A stretch of DNA of 64,000 nt, from contig JAPZLL010000010.1 of NCBI GenBank assembly GCA_036250225.1, positions 496,001 through 560,000 on the forward strand, in the 5' to 3' direction. The position numbers and the translations under genes were made by a program. Origin of the DNA: Cercophora sp. LCS_1 (Eukaryota > Ascomycota > Sordariomycetes > Sordariales > Lasiosphaeriaceae). The notes beneath the pieces were generated by a model. That model was given only the letters and a program-made list of their open reading frames with translations, was not told the origin of the DNA and did no database searches. Below are positions 33,631-45,105 of this stretch, one piece after another. Position 1 is the stretch's first letter; every line of letters starts with the position of its first letter.

Positions 33631-35352
33631 ATGAGCAGCACTGAAGCCTTCATCCCGCTCGAGGGCAACATTGTCCGGCTGTCCCTGGTGGGAACTCTGC
33701 TGGCATTTGTCGTCTATCTCATCGGGTCGTATGTCAACTCCCCGCTGCGACAGTACCCCGGGCCCTTCCTCGCCAGTAAGTTCATGCCTTGGCGATCTGA
33801 CCACACGTTCTGACCATGCACTCGAGAGTTCACCAACCTTTGGCGCCTCTACCATGTCTCACGCGGAAGCTTTCACCTGCTTTTAGTCGACCTTCACAAA
33901 AAGTATGGACCCGTGGTGCGCATCGGGCCAACTGTTCTTGACGTCGACTACCCCGAGATGATCAAGACCGTGTTCAACACTAAGGGCGACTGGAAAAAGG
34001 TGTGCCCTGGCCCCGGCCTTGAACCGACTTAGTGCTAACATACCATCAGACCGAGTACTATCAAGGAAGCAGCGCCCTGGTCGACGGCCATGTGGTCTAC
34101 AATCTCTTCAGCGAAATCGACAAGGCCAAACATGCTGCTGAGAAGAAGCCCATCGCCAAGTACTATTCGCCCAACGGCATCGCTCCGCTGGAGCCCCACG
34201 TCGACAAGATCGTTCAGCTGCTGTGTGGTGAACTCGACAAACGCTTCGCAACTGGCTCAGCAGCAGGAAAACCATTCGACTTTGGCGAGTGGATCCTGTA
34301 CTGTGAGTTTGATGCGTCCTTCTGGATTGACCATGACCGTGTTGACGCATGCCATCACAGACACGTGGGATGTCATTGGAGCTGTGACGTTCAGCCAGCC
34401 GATCGGGTATCTCTCCAAGGGCTACGACTTCGATGGAACTCTAAGAAGCGCCGAAAAGGCCCTCGACTACTTCTCATGGGTTGGATGCATCCCCTCTCTC
34501 GACTACTGGTTCGACAAGAACCCCGTCTACCGTATTGGGCCCCCAGGATTCGGCGTCGTCACCGGCATCAGCATTCAACACCTCATGGACCGCTATCAAG
34601 GCAACGACAAGGACTACCACGACCCGGTCCATCCCGACTTTCTTGACAAGTTCATCGAGGCAAAGACGGACAACTCAGGCGAGGTCAACGACAATCAGAT
34701 TGTGGGGTGGCTCATGATCAACATGATTGCAGGCGCCGACACAACCGCCATCACTATTCGCTCAGCCCTCTACTACAGTCTCAAAACACCCGGTGTTTGG
34801 TCCCGCCTCCGCGCCGAGCTCGCTGCCGCCGGTATCACCAAAGACCGGTGCCCCGTCTCCTTCAAGGCAGTCCGCCACCTTCAATACCTCGAGGGCATCC
34901 TCCGCGAATCATTGCGATATCTCCCCGGTGTTTCCCTTTCTCTCGAACGCTACGTGCCATCCGGAGGCACCAAGCTCCCCAACTGTGGCTTCGTCCCGGA
35001 GAACACCATCCTTGCCTTCAACCCGTATCTCATCTGCCGCAACCAAGACGTGTGGGGTCCCGACGCCAACGAGTTCAAGCCCGAGCGTTGGCTCCAGGCC
35101 AAGGGAGAGTCCGACGGTGCATATGCCGAGCGTCTGCAGACCATGAACAACGCCGACCTGAGCTTTGGTGGAGGAAGCAGAATCTGTATCGGCAAGAATC
35201 TGGCGTTGATGCAGGCATACAAGGTGATTGCAACCATTGCTATCCTGTACGACGTCGAGTTGGCGCATCCGGAGAAGGAGTGGAAGGTTATTAACAGTTG
35301 GTTTCCTCGACAGGAGGGATTTGAAGCAATTATCAAGCCTTGTTTGGACTGA
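33631..35352 (+). CDS. Cytochrome P450 monooxygenase (pisatin-demethylase-like group)
   Basis: Four exons: 33631-33775, 33827-33999, 34050-34302 and 34361-35352. Total 1563 nt, 520 aa. An N-terminal membrane anchor (about 14-34, LSLVGTLLAFVVYLIGSYV) precedes the proline-rich YPGP hinge. The I-helix motif is AGADTTA (about 314-320), the K-helix ExxR is in GILRESLR (Glu373, Arg376), the PERF-like segment is FKPERW, and the heme loop is FGGGSRICIGKN with Cys466 as the iron ligand. All P450 landmarks are intact. The VRIGPTVLDVDYPEMIKTVF region resembles fungal P450s of the pisatin demethylase and related groups, which oxidise aromatic or terpenoid compounds; the substrate here is unknown. No biosynthetic core enzyme lies nearby, so a detoxification role is possible. 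Confidence 0.93.
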
Positions 35353-35833
35353 GTACCTGCCTCGAGGTCATGGAACGATGTTTGGCTTTCTAAGGTTTTT
35401 TCCTCTATGGGTCCGGCTAGAGATACGATACCAATGGGTGGCTTCTAGGTCATCAATCGGCGCTCATGTTAGGGATGTCATTGTGTATTGTGAAACACTT
35501 TTATCTTTGCAAATGTTCAAGGACTGCTACATTTAGGTCTGAGGTCGTCGGTTTTGGGTTTGATGCATGTTGTGCAGTCCAACATCGAGCTTCCACTATG
35601 TTACACCGAAGCTCCCGGTTCTCCGTCGCTGTATTTGGTCAGACGTGACTGTGACTAACGGGCTCGCTGGTGCAAGGGAAGCCGAATCACCAAGTCATCA
35701 CAAGCCACACTCCCATGAATAGCCTTACCCCGTTCCACACATCTCGTTTCATCCTCCTTCTCACTCCTCGAATCCGAGTATCGAAGAAGCTTTTCTCCAT
35801 CCAAATCGCCTTTGCCTTATCAAAGGACACAGA
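35353..35833. other. Intergenic region, nothing recognised
   Basis: About 480 bases between the P450 stop and the permease fragment. No gene or repeat seen. Confidence 0.4.
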
Positions 35834-36065
35834 CTACATCCCTGCCAAATCCCGCCTAACACGACCCACAGGTGGTTCATAAACCCTTCTCCCATGCACA
35901 AAATAGTAACCCGTCGCAAATATCACCGTGCTTCCATACAGCAGACAACCCCAGTTCATACTCACAGGGTCGACAAGAGTCACGGTCGGGAAGGAGCAAA
36001 AGATGGAAAGTACAGCAAGGAAGCACAGCGCAGCGATATTGATGGCCGTCGGTTCACACGTGGCC
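35834..36065 (-). pseudogene. Amino-acid/GABA-choline permease, C-terminal fragment
   Basis: On the minus strand a 70-odd codon frame reads EPTAINIAALCFLAVLSIFC, then PTVTLVDPVSMNWGCLLYGS, YYFVHGRRVYEPPVGRVRR and stop TAG at 35836-35834. MNWGxxxYG and GRRVYEPPV are hallmarks of the last two helices and tail of fungal APC-family permeases (GABA/choline group, about 520 aa). In-frame stops lie immediately upstream, and the other ten helices are absent, so this is a truncated relic. Its 5' end abuts, antisense, the start of the ankyrin gene. Confidence 0.75.
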
Positions 36066-36066
36066 T

Positions 36067-38046
36067 ATGGAGGACGTTGCCGTCATCCGTGGTGAGGGTC
36101 ATATTCTCGGATCGGTGTCCTCGGTTAAACCCGACAACGCTCAAGGGGATATTCAGACGATGCATGTTGTTTCTGGTTACCTAGACGCGGGTACCCGCTA
36201 TGGCTTCGTTTTACATGTCTCAGCGAAGCCCATCCGAGAAGGGGATGTTCTCTGTCTTCTGCGTGGTGCGGCAAATCCTACCGTCATCAGGGTGCGTGAG
36301 TGTTATTCGGAAGTTATCGTGATCGCATACCCCCCGAAACAAAAGAATGGACAACGCCTGAACCTTGACGACATGAAGGGTGCTTCATGTTCATTGGCTT
36401 TCGCATTTGTCTGGGACCTTGGTGTATCTCAACGCCAGACAGAAAATCCAACGAACTATGAGTCTTTCATGAGCAGGAAAGGATGCCTCGAGCGGCCGTG
36501 GACAGAGCTACAGACCCGGGTCGACAAGGCTGAGAGATTATGCAACTCGGCAACCCTGATGAGCAAGGCAACCCTGGAAATAGGGAGCAGGCAGGAACCC
36601 AACTCCATGGACCGAAATGGTATTTTCAAACGAGCCATGCAAGCATATCATGAAGCGCTGGCGCTAGCTGAGCACAGCAGTCTGGCGCGCGACCTTGGGA
36701 TATCGGATGACGAAGAGATGCGCGAGGTGATGGGTGGGCTTTTCGATATCACGACTGGTAGTGCTCCACCTCTCTTGTTTTTAGCTGCATGTGCAGGTCA
36801 TAAGGGCGTGGTGGAAATGCTGCTCGATCATGGCGTCTCTGCCCACGCGCGGGGCCCTTTGGGCAACGATACACCCCTGATCTGTGCAGCGAGAAGCGGC
36901 CACCTGGCCGTCATTAAACCTCTGCTCGACAGAGGTGTCCCCATAGCCGAAGGGCCGTCTTTAGCGCTGGCTGCCAAGAACGGACGCAAGGCCGTTGTCA
37001 AGTTACTTCTCGACAGAGGCGCAGAGATTGAACTTGGCGAGAATGAGCTTCCCAGCAGCATGTTTAATCGCGATAGAATTCAAACACCCCTCTGGCTGGC
37101 TGCGGAAGCAGGTCACCAGGCCGTTGTCGAGCTGCTCCTCAATAGAGGTGCTGCTATCGAGGCGGCGGGAAGAGGCGGCAGGACACCGCTCATGGTGGCT
37201 GCGGAGCGGGGGCATGAGGCCACGGTCAGGTTGTTGCTTAGCAGAGGTGCCGCCAGTGAAGCGCATGGCCTCGGCTTACTTCAGCGGGCAGCGCATAACG
37301 GGCATGAACACATTGTCAGATTGTTACTCGACATGGATGCCGAGATTGAAGCAAAAGACAAAAAGGGGCAGACACCACTGTTAACTGCTGCTGATGCGGG
37401 ACGCAAAGGCATTGTCAAGCTGCTACTTGATCGTGGTGTGTCTGTGGAAGCGACAAACAACTATGGTCAGACGCCGCTTCATCTCGCTGCCAGTAAAGGG
37501 AACCAAATCTTCCGTGCCTTCTTAATATTAGATCTACTGGGTGGCCCGGGCACTGAGGAGAAAGACGAGCATGGTCGTGCACGTCATTACGTGAATGCCT
37601 TGCAGATACTGTGGGGCAAGGAAGCTATTGTTGCATTGCTACTTGACAGGGGAGCCGCTGTTGAAGCAAAAGACAAGGCTGGTCGGACGCCACTACTGGA
37701 GGCTGCAGAGTTGGGAAAAACGGATGACATGGCCATGTTCAAATCGTTCCTCCGCAGAAGTGCCGTTGTTCAAGAAGCAAAAGACGAATCAGATCGGGAG
37801 GCTTTATTGGAAGCTCGGCCGAGGATGGGGAGAGAAGAAGATTACCGGGGAAAGACGACTGTCGAAATGCTTCTTGACAGAGGTGCTGATATTGAAGCTC
37901 AAGATAATGATGGTCGAACGCCATGGGTTCTGGCCAAGGAAACGGAGAATGAAGACATTGCAGACCTGCTTGTCAGTAGAGGTGCTCCACCAAGGCCATT
38001 CAGGCCGAGGTACTTGGCCACTGATCACGAGTCGGAGTCCGAGTAG
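36067..38046 (+). CDS. Ankyrin-repeat protein with a HET/NLR-associated N-terminal region
   Basis: Single frame of 659 aa. Residues 1-230 hold GDVLCLLRGAANPTVIRV, FVWDLG and a segment with PWTELQTRVDKAERLCN. This N-terminal pattern is met in large families of fungal proteins that combine HET, NACHT or ankyrin modules. Residues 235-650 contain about ten ankyrin repeats (for example TPLMVAAERGHEATVRLLLS, TPLLTAADAGRKGIVKLLLD, TPLHLAASKGN). Some repeats are degenerate, notably around 485-515. Ankyrin arrays bind other proteins; the fungal families are linked to recognition and change fast. The start at 36067 lies just beyond an antisense permease fragment, so an older upstream domain may have been lost. 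Function unknown. Confidence 0.75.
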   Translation: MEDVAVIRGEGHILGSVSSVKPDNAQGDIQTMHVVSGYLDAGTRYGFVLHVSAKPIREGDVLCLLRGAANPTVIRVRECYSEVIVIAYPPKQKNGQRLNLDDMKGASCSLAFAFVWDLGVSQRQTENPTNYESFMSRKGCLERPWTELQTRVDKAERLCNSATLMSKATLEIGSRQEPNSMDRNGIFKRAMQAYHEALALAEHSSLARDLGISDDEEMREVMGGLFDITTGSAPPLLFLAACAGHKGVVEMLLDHGVSAHARGPLGNDTPLICAARSGHLAVIKPLLDRGVPIAEGPSLALAAKNGRKAVVKLLLDRGAEIELGENELPSSMFNRDRIQTPLWLAAEAGHQAVVELLLNRGAAIEAAGRGGRTPLMVAAERGHEATVRLLLSRGAASEAHGLGLLQRAAHNGHEHIVRLLLDMDAEIEAKDKKGQTPLLTAADAGRKGIVKLLLDRGVSVEATNNYGQTPLHLAASKGNQIFRAFLILDLLGGPGTEEKDEHGRARHYVNALQILWGKEAIVALLLDRGAAVEAKDKAGRTPLLEAAELGKTDDMAMFKSFLRRSAVVQEAKDESDREALLEARPRMGREEDYRGKTTVEMLLDRGADIEAQDNDGRTPWVLAKETENEDIADLLVSRGAPPRPFRPRYLATDHESESE

Positions 38047-38641
38047 GTAGGTATGTTTTGGCTGGGTGAGTTTGGGTGTCGCTCAGTACGTCAATGCGAC
38101 AGCTGTGGGTGGCAAAGGCGCATTGCAATCTCCCCCGAGACCCGTGCCGCACACCAGGATCCAAGTCCGAGGCAGCGATCTCGTGCCCCCCAACAGCATA
38201 ACAGCTCGCATCAGACGGACAGTTCCACGTGCATTCTAGAAGCCGAAGACGCCGAGAATTGTGGCGCACTTTATGCTGCACCGTCCGACCGGGTTGGTGG
38301 TTGTCCCTGCGCCGCACAACACCAGGAACGCGTGGGCATCAGCCTCAGCGTTCCATTATGCTCGACCATCCCATGTCGCAGAAGGATGCGGCGGGCGCCA
38401 GGGCAGCCTCGTGACAGGCAATGGCGCCGCCGACCCAGAAAATCCCCCTGGCGATGTCGTCCCGAGTTGACGGCGCATGGTCAACCAGGATGCGATGCGT
38501 CTGGTTGGGCTGTTTTTGTGTCCGAGTCTTTTGCCAATCCACTTCTAGATATAAGACGACAGGATGTCTTTGCAGTAACACCAGTTGATTTGATCACTGT
38601 TCTGACAGAGGTCGATACTGTTGGTCTTCACACTCGCTAAG
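38047..38641. other. Intergenic region, nothing recognised
   Basis: About 600 bases upstream of the subtilisin gene. No TATA box or gene could be assigned with confidence. Confidence 0.4.
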
Positions 38642-41600
38642 ATGAAACTATCCACTCTTTTACTGGCCTCCCTGGGAGGGCCAGTTCTGTCTCTCGTTAT
38701 CCCCCAACAAAACACAACCACAACCGCACACTCCCTTCTCCCAACATCAACCCGACTCACCAACACAACCCGCACCGCCATTTTCAGTACAGGCTTCCCC
38801 ACCAGCACATCCACGCCCATCCACAACCCTCGCCTCACCCGCTTCATCGTCGAGGCAACCGATCCATCAACCGTCGACGCCGTCATCGCCGCTATCAAAA
38901 AAGCCGATCCCTCCGCCATCATCGTCCACGAATGGCACGACAAGCTCCTCCCCGGCGTCGTAGTTGACACGATCCTCGGCCGCCGCGCCCTTTCGGACCT
39001 TGACGGCATCGAACGAGTCTGGAAATCCCGCCAGTTCTTCCCACCATGGATCCCTCACCACCCACCTCCGCACCACGGCGACGGCAATGGAACCCACCCC
39101 AACCAAACCCACGGATGGCACCACAACAATCCCCGTCGTCGCCTCTCACCCGTCTCACCCAAACCTCGTGTCAACCGTCGTCAAGATTCCGGCGCGCCAT
39201 ACCAAGCAGATAACTACTCTGACGCACTCCACAAAATGACAGGCGTCGACAAACTGCACAAGGACAAAATCCTTGGTAAAGGAATCAAAGTAGCGGTTGT
39301 CGACGACGGCGTGTTGTACAACCACCCCGATCTGGGCGGCGGTTTCGGGCCGGGGTTCAAGGTGATTGGCGGGTATGATTTCTCTGCGCAGTTTAGCGAG
39401 ACTGGCGAAGACGAAGATCCGGCGCCGGCACAGGCGAGGGAGATAGTTGGGCATGGGACGCATGTTGCGGGTATTGTGGCGGGGAAGAATGAGTGGTACA
39501 CTGGGGTTGCGCCGGAGGCGAGTATTTTGGCTTACAAGGTTTTTGGGAACAGCGTAGGTCTTTCCGGCGGCGTTACGTGTGGATGGGGACAAGCTGACAT
39601 GAAGCAGAGTGGAAAACCAATTACGTCTGAGATGCAGATCATGGCGTGGAAGAGGGCTTTTGATGAAGGGGTGAGTTTGATGTCCCGATGTGATTTGGTG
39701 GTTTTGCTGACGAGAATAGGCGGATGTCATCACCATGAGTATTGGTTCTGCTGGAGCGTTCACCGACTCGCCTCTCAACCTTCTTGGTGACCGTCTTGTC
39801 GCCGAAGGCGTTGTGGTTGTTGTCTCCGCTGGCAATGACGGCTACCACGGACCCATCTACGCCAACGATGACTGCGGTGGTATCAACACCCTCTGCGTGG
39901 CAAGCGTTGAAGCAACTGTCAAGCCTGGCGATCCTCTTTCTGTCAAGTTCACCCAAAATGGCGAATCCCACACCGCTCAAGTCGCTCACATCGCCCCTGG
40001 CCGAAACTCCATCCAGCCCAAGACCCTCGCCGAAGACACACAATCCATGTTCCCCTACCGCGATGTCTTTGGCCAAGAACTCCCCATCCTCTCCGTCGGC
40101 AACGCCTGCGAAGCAGTCGATCTCGGTGGCGCTGACCCATCCAAAACCGTCCTCCTCGTGTCCCAAGCCGACTGCACCATGGAAGTCAAGGCCAAGAACC
40201 TCGTCGCCGCCAACGTCAAATACCTCCTCATCTACAGCGACGGCATCCAAGGCCTGTGGGTGCGCGACAGGGACCTCTTCCCACGCGATCCTATCACTAA
40301 TCTGTCCCTGGTCGGCTACGGCATGATCGACGCCGAAGCAGGGGCCGCCATCCTCTCCACCCTGTCCTCCGGTGGCCAAGTCACAGTCACCTACAACGCC
40401 AACGAAGACGGCTTCACAGTACCAGCCAAACACCCCCGCGGCGGTCTGGCAAGCATGTTCTCCAGCTGGGGCGGCACCAACGAACTCGCCCTCAAGCCCG
40501 ACATTGCCGCCCCGGGTGGCGACATCTACAGCACCTTCACCTACTGGGAAGACCTCCCGCCCTTCACAAACTATCCCGCCACCCACGCCAGCCTGAACGG
40601 CACCTCGATGGCAGCGCCCTACATCGCCGGCGTAGCAGCTCTGTATCTCTCCCAACACGGCACGCGCGCGACCGCCGGTCCAGGCATCGCAAAGCAAGCC
40701 ATCGACGCGATTAAAGCATCTGGTAACCACGTCCCGTGGGGCATGGAACCATACTACAACCCGTTGATCGGCGTCGACGATCCGCGCAATCCCAATCCCG
40801 TGCCGGCAAACAGCACCGCCCCGCCGATGCACGTGGGTAATGGTCTCGTGGATGCCTACAAGGCCGTCACCGCTACCACTAAGCTCACTTTTACGAATAT
40901 CAACCTCAATGACACGGTGCATTTCAGCCCGGAGCATACGATTTCCATTACCAATGCCGGTACGCAACCAGTAACGTATACCTTCTCGCACGACAAGCAA
41001 CTTGGTGTTGAAGGGCGCACCACCAAAGACACGATTGCACCGTACACAGAGAATGTCATGATCCAGTTGTCGCCTGATGTTTCATTCCCAGCGGGTGAAT
41101 TCACCGTTGCACCGGGTCAATCCAAAACCGCGACGTTTACATTCACGCAACCGGTGGCGGGAGATACCAAAAAGATGCCGTTTTATAACGGACGTGTTGT
41201 CATGACCGCTTCGACGGGCGAGACCTTCGCGGTGCCGTATTTTGGGGCTGCGTTTGATCTCAAGAAGGAGGTGGGTGATGTGTTTCTTGGTACGCCTACC
41301 AAGACACCGACGGAGGGATTACCAGGTTTCCAGCTGGAATGGGGGTTTGACAAGACGGTGGGAGGGGTGCTGGTTGGATTTGATTTGAAGTGGGGGAGTA
41401 AAGATGTTAGGCTTGATGTGAGTTACCTATCTGTCCAACGGCACTGTTGGGGGTGTTACTAACTAGGACAGCTGTTTGAAGAAGGCTACAAGGAGGAGGA
41501 CTGGACGTGGCCGGTTGAACAGACCAAGGGCTTTGTGGCTACAGCCAAGATTCAGCATCGGGGTTATGATCGGATTAACCTGCCACGGTCGCCGAGTTGG

Positions 41601-41844
41601 GTCGCTGGGAACGGACCGATTCCCGTTGACAGGGAGATGACGTGGAATGGGCTGGTTGAGGGGGTTGGTGAGCTCAAAGTTGGGACGTTTCAGTAAGTTT
41701 TCCGATCAAAGTGAAAAGACTCAGGCTAACAGGTGCAGTGCGAGATTTGCAGCCCTGGAGCCGTTTGGAGATCCAAAGGTAGCGTCGGATTGGACGGTTT
41801 GGGAGACGGAGCCTGTCAAGGTTTTGAGTTTGCCCACGGTATAG
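38642..41844 (+). CDS. Secreted subtilisin-like serine protease (S8, Vpr/C5a-peptidase-like, PA insert)
   Basis: Five exons: 38642-39553, 39608-39670, 39720-41417, 41472-41692 and 41739-41844. They total exactly 3000 nt, 999 aa. A signal peptide (MKLSTLLLASLGGPVLSLV) and an inhibitor-I9-like propeptide (RFIVEATDPSTVDAVIAAIKK) precede a His/Pro-rich linker. The catalytic triad is intact: Asp221 in VAVVDDGV, His271 in GHGTHVAG and Ser621 in NGTSMAAP; the oxyanion Asn is in SAGND. A protease-associated (PA) insert (around 400-520) lies between Asn and Ser. After the catalytic domain comes a beta-sandwich of the Fn3-like type (FTNINLNDTVHFSPEHTISI). This layout is that of large extracellular minor proteases used to digest protein substrates. 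The first ATG with a good signal peptide was chosen. Confidence 0.94.
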
Positions 41845-42158
41845 ACAAAGGATTGGCCTTTTTTTGGTTGGTTTTGGCGTTTTGATTGTTGGATTGCAGG
41901 GTTAGACTCAGGCTCAAGCCAAGACTCGTTTGATTAGAAGGATTCGTCCCGGATGTTGGCAGTTTATCCTCTTATACACTGTGAACCGTTTTCAGCTGTG
42001 CGTGGTCCCATTTAGCCGGAGGAAGGGAAGCAACCATAACAATGTCAGGTCAGGCGGGGACGGAACATTTGGACCCGAGTTTGAACAAATACTGTCATTG
42101 TCCTCTCTCTGCATCGCCTCCGGGCATTGACTTTGCGGAAACCGAAATACAACCCAAA
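41845..42158. other. Short intergenic region, nothing recognised
   Basis: About 310 bases between the protease stop and the next start. No element stands out. Confidence 0.4.
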
Positions 42159-42831
42159 ATGCGTCTGACACAAGCACTCAGCGGTCTGCTCTTTGCAGGG
42201 GCAGCGTAAGTCAACAAGCTTCTCAAAACGGCTGGCCTAACACGCCACAGTGTTGCCCAAACATTGGCAGAAATGCCGTCCTTTTGCACCACAGTCGTCA
42301 CAGACCTCACCAAAACAACAGTCTACACGTCAGCGGAAAGTTGCTTCACCCGAACAACTTGTACACTCTCCTCCTTTCATGGGTAGCCTGTCTCTAACAG
42401 ATGTCAGCAATGTGCACCAAGACCTGCCGTCCGGGAGGCGGCGGAGGCTGCCGCCAGGTCCAATGGGCGGCCACAGTTGCACTTCCCTGCGCGTACGTCC
42501 CGAATCACTTCGTCAAAACCGCACCTCAACTAACTCTGACAGTACAAACTGCTGTCCAACAACAAAAACGGTCACAATCACGGACTGCACTGTGCCGTGT
42601 GAAGAGGTTCAGTGCCCACCACCTCTAGGAACAGCAACGGTCACCTACGGCTGTTCATATCGGGGCGATGTGCCGTCTCCAACCGGCTATAGAACGCTGA
42701 CAAAGGGGCTGACGACGAGGACTACAACCACGAATCGGGCCAGGACAACCAGCACAAGCATGTTGTCAACGACACTGGTGACAAGCACTGTCGTTACCGT
42801 GGAAACGGGTGTTGTTCAAGCTGCCCCTTAG
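42159..42831 (+). CDS. Small secreted Cys- and Thr-rich protein
   Basis: Four exons: 42159-42205, 42251-42360, 42408-42492 and 42543-42831. Total 531 nt, 176 aa. A clear signal peptide (MRLTQALSGLLFAGAAVAQ) is followed by a domain with about eleven Cys residues in pairs and short spacings (ESC, MCTKTC, GGCRQ, LPCA, NCC, DCTVPCEEVQC, GCS). A Thr-rich tail (TTRTTTTNRARTTSTSM) follows that should be O-mannosylated. No catalytic motif is seen. The pattern suits a cell-wall-associated or effector-like protein, perhaps disulfide-stabilised, but no family was recognised. Exon borders were fixed by phase and by keeping the Cys-rich frame open. It follows the secreted protease on the same strand. Confidence 0.72.
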
Positions 42832-42867
42832 TTCAGCTCCAGAGAAGAGAATCCAGAACCGAATGCC

Positions 42868-45105
42868 CTAAACAATAACATACTCTTGCATCCCCCAGTC
42901 CCTCAGATATCTCGAGCACATCACAAACCCAACCCTCCTCCAAGTCCTCTCATCCGCGGGTATAACGACAATAGCTCCCATAGAAACCGTCTCCTCACCC
43001 TCCCCACCCTCATAAACCATCCTCCCACCCCTAAACACCCACGCACCCTCATCCAACCACCGTTTTGTAACCTTCGCCCTCTTCAACTCAAGACAAACAA
43101 CCGGCCCCGCCACAACCAACGGCACATCCTCCCTCGCATCAACTTGAAACAGACCCTCGCCCCTGATCCCATCCCCAGTCAGCTTCATCTGTCCCCATTG
43201 CGCTGGTCCAGCAAAGTCCCCACAAACGACAGGTATACCACACGTGCGTATCTTCAAATACCCACCCGCGAGCTGACCAAATGGATCTAGTCCCGCGCGG
43301 TCGCACTTGATCTCGACACTCGCATATTCCCAATGTTCCGATCCCTCTGGGTCCAAAGACGCGAAACCATTGAGGATACTACTCACGCCACCCTGTCTCG
43401 AAGCCCACGAAAACGAGGGCGCGACGTATGTACCGACACCATGCCGACTACAGTCCTCCCGACCGTTCGTGCCAAAGTCAGTACCCCAATACGACGTCCA
43501 CTGCAGACCCGTGTATTTGTCAGACTCCCATATCCCAGCGTGGTATTCATCACCTAGTACCACCGCCAGGTTAGAAGCGATGCTCGACAGGGCAGGGAGG
43601 AGATCGGTGGACTTGGTGAGGTGTTTTTCAGCGTAGTCGCGTATGAGGTGATAGTATGCTTTTAATACTGTTTCGCGGGCGCAGACGTCTTGTGTGGACG
43701 GCGAGGGTTGTTTCTGGCAGAGACGTAAGGCATTGGCCAGCAACGGCTTCAGAGGCCCAGGGTGTGACGAAGAAGGCTGCGTGACCGACTCAACACCGCC
43801 GCATTCGCATCGCAGTGCCGAATTACACTCGAAAATAGCCTCGGATTCGGTGAGATGCAGAATGCGCGGAGCCAGCATGCGCTCTTGGAAACACCAGCCT
43901 CTCTTGAAGTAGGCGCTTCGGCCGTCCCCTAAAGAACGCTGGGTGAATTGCCTGTGGTTGTAGGTTTTGTGGGCGAAGACTGTCACCGGTGTGATACTGT
44001 CTTCACCGGAGATCGTGGCGGAAAAGTGGTTGGCGCGGATGAGATGGCACCCGTTATCGACGGCAGTGTCAACCTCGCGTTGGCCCGTGGCGGTAGAAAG
44101 ACGCTCGGTTGGGTGGGCGGCGATGGTGATGTAGGCACTGGCGTAGTAGCTGCCCATTCGTGAGGCCTCGGTTTGCCAATCGGTGGTGTCGTCTTGGACG
44201 ATGCAGATGGAGTCGATCCAGAGGGATGCGATGTTGAGCTTGATGCAGATATCGACTGCTTCCCTAAAGGTCTTGGGCATGTCGTTGTACTGGATTTGAG
44301 TCCTTCGGGTTTGGAGGTTGGTCTTGAATGTTTTGAAGATGCTGGCTTTGGAGGCTGCCCAGACGTGGCTCAGGGCTGCGTATCTGCCTTTTTCGCCTGT
44401 TTTGGTCTCGCATAGCCGTAGGGAGGGAGGCCCGTGGAGCGAGGTTGAGATGGATACGTAGCGGGTTGGAAGATCCGTCTGTTGGTCGAACGGACACAAT
44501 GTGTGCTGGGCTACACAGCTGTCGAGCCATCCGCGGACCCGTGTCCAGCAGGCATCGGCAAAGAGATTTTGGCATATCGGATGTTCATCGAGGAAGATTG
44601 CCCATGGAGCTACATCTTCGGTGTAGGCTTTGTCGGCGTGGAACTGGAGCCGTAGCTCTGGCTCCAACGCATCGGTCCAGGAGCGTGTCGTATACGTGAC
44701 TTTGAGAGCCCCGCCCTGACTGTCAAAGATGACGGCCTCGGTCCAGTCTTGGATCGCTCCGACGCTCGCATTTGGGCCTTCGGGGTGGTGAAAGATAATG
44801 GCTTGGAGCACGACGGCGCAAAACTTGCAGGCTTGGCTGAATCGTCGCAGTTCAGCTGCCGATACTCTGTTTCCTTGCAAAACCCCGTTATGGACAGGGC
44901 CACATGCTGGGCATGACCATCCGGGACCATTCGATGCCGTCTCGGTCGAGGAGTCTTGCGCGTAACGGAGGCGGTTCACAACAGGGTTGTGGCTGAACAC
45001 GTTGCTCTCTGGGACGTGACGGGAGGGTTGGCCGATGCCAGGTTGAGTGGCAGCGACAACGAGAAAGTCGTCCTCGTCAGAGGAACAATCCATACGGTCG
45101 CTCAT
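42868..45105 (-). CDS. HET-domain protein (heterokaryon incompatibility family)
   Basis: Single-exon gene of 745 aa from ATG 45105. An acidic N-terminus (CSSDEDDF) is followed by Cys pairs at about 65-68 (CPAC) and 93-96 (CKFC), which may bind zinc. The HET domain spans about 241-390: YAALSHVWAASK, MPKTFREAVDIC, IASLWIDSICIVQDD, ASRMGSYYASAYITIAA and, further on, KRGWCFQERMLAPRILHLT. The C-terminal part has the usual beta-rich HET tail without other domains. HET proteins trigger cell death in vegetative incompatibility; the partner of this one is unknown. It sits between the Cys-rich secreted protein (convergent, 36 bases apart) and the DUF5695 gene, whose stop is 212 bases upstream of its start. 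Confidence 0.92.
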   Translation of the reverse strand: MSDRMDCSSDEDDFLVVAATQPGIGQPSRHVPESNVFSHNPVVNRLRYAQDSSTETASNGPGWSCPACGPVHNGVLQGNRVSAAELRRFSQACKFCAVVLQAIIFHHPEGPNASVGAIQDWTEAVIFDSQGGALKVTYTTRSWTDALEPELRLQFHADKAYTEDVAPWAIFLDEHPICQNLFADACWTRVRGWLDSCVAQHTLCPFDQQTDLPTRYVSISTSLHGPPSLRLCETKTGEKGRYAALSHVWAASKASIFKTFKTNLQTRRTQIQYNDMPKTFREAVDICIKLNIASLWIDSICIVQDDTTDWQTEASRMGSYYASAYITIAAHPTERLSTATGQREVDTAVDNGCHLIRANHFSATISGEDSITPVTVFAHKTYNHRQFTQRSLGDGRSAYFKRGWCFQERMLAPRILHLTESEAIFECNSALRCECGGVESVTQPSSSHPGPLKPLLANALRLCQKQPSPSTQDVCARETVLKAYYHLIRDYAEKHLTKSTDLLPALSSIASNLAVVLGDEYHAGIWESDKYTGLQWTSYWGTDFGTNGREDCSRHGVGTYVAPSFSWASRQGGVSSILNGFASLDPEGSEHWEYASVEIKCDRAGLDPFGQLAGGYLKIRTCGIPVVCGDFAGPAQWGQMKLTGDGIRGEGLFQVDAREDVPLVVAGPVVCLELKRAKVTKRWLDEGAWVFRGGRMVYEGGEGEETVSMGAIVVIPADERTWRRVGFVMCSRYLRDWGMQEYVIV

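Noticed and set aside
39639..41000. 453-codon minus-strand frame opposite the subtilisin gene
   Set aside because: A shadow of the third exon of the protease, Gly/Val/Asp-rich with no recognisable family.
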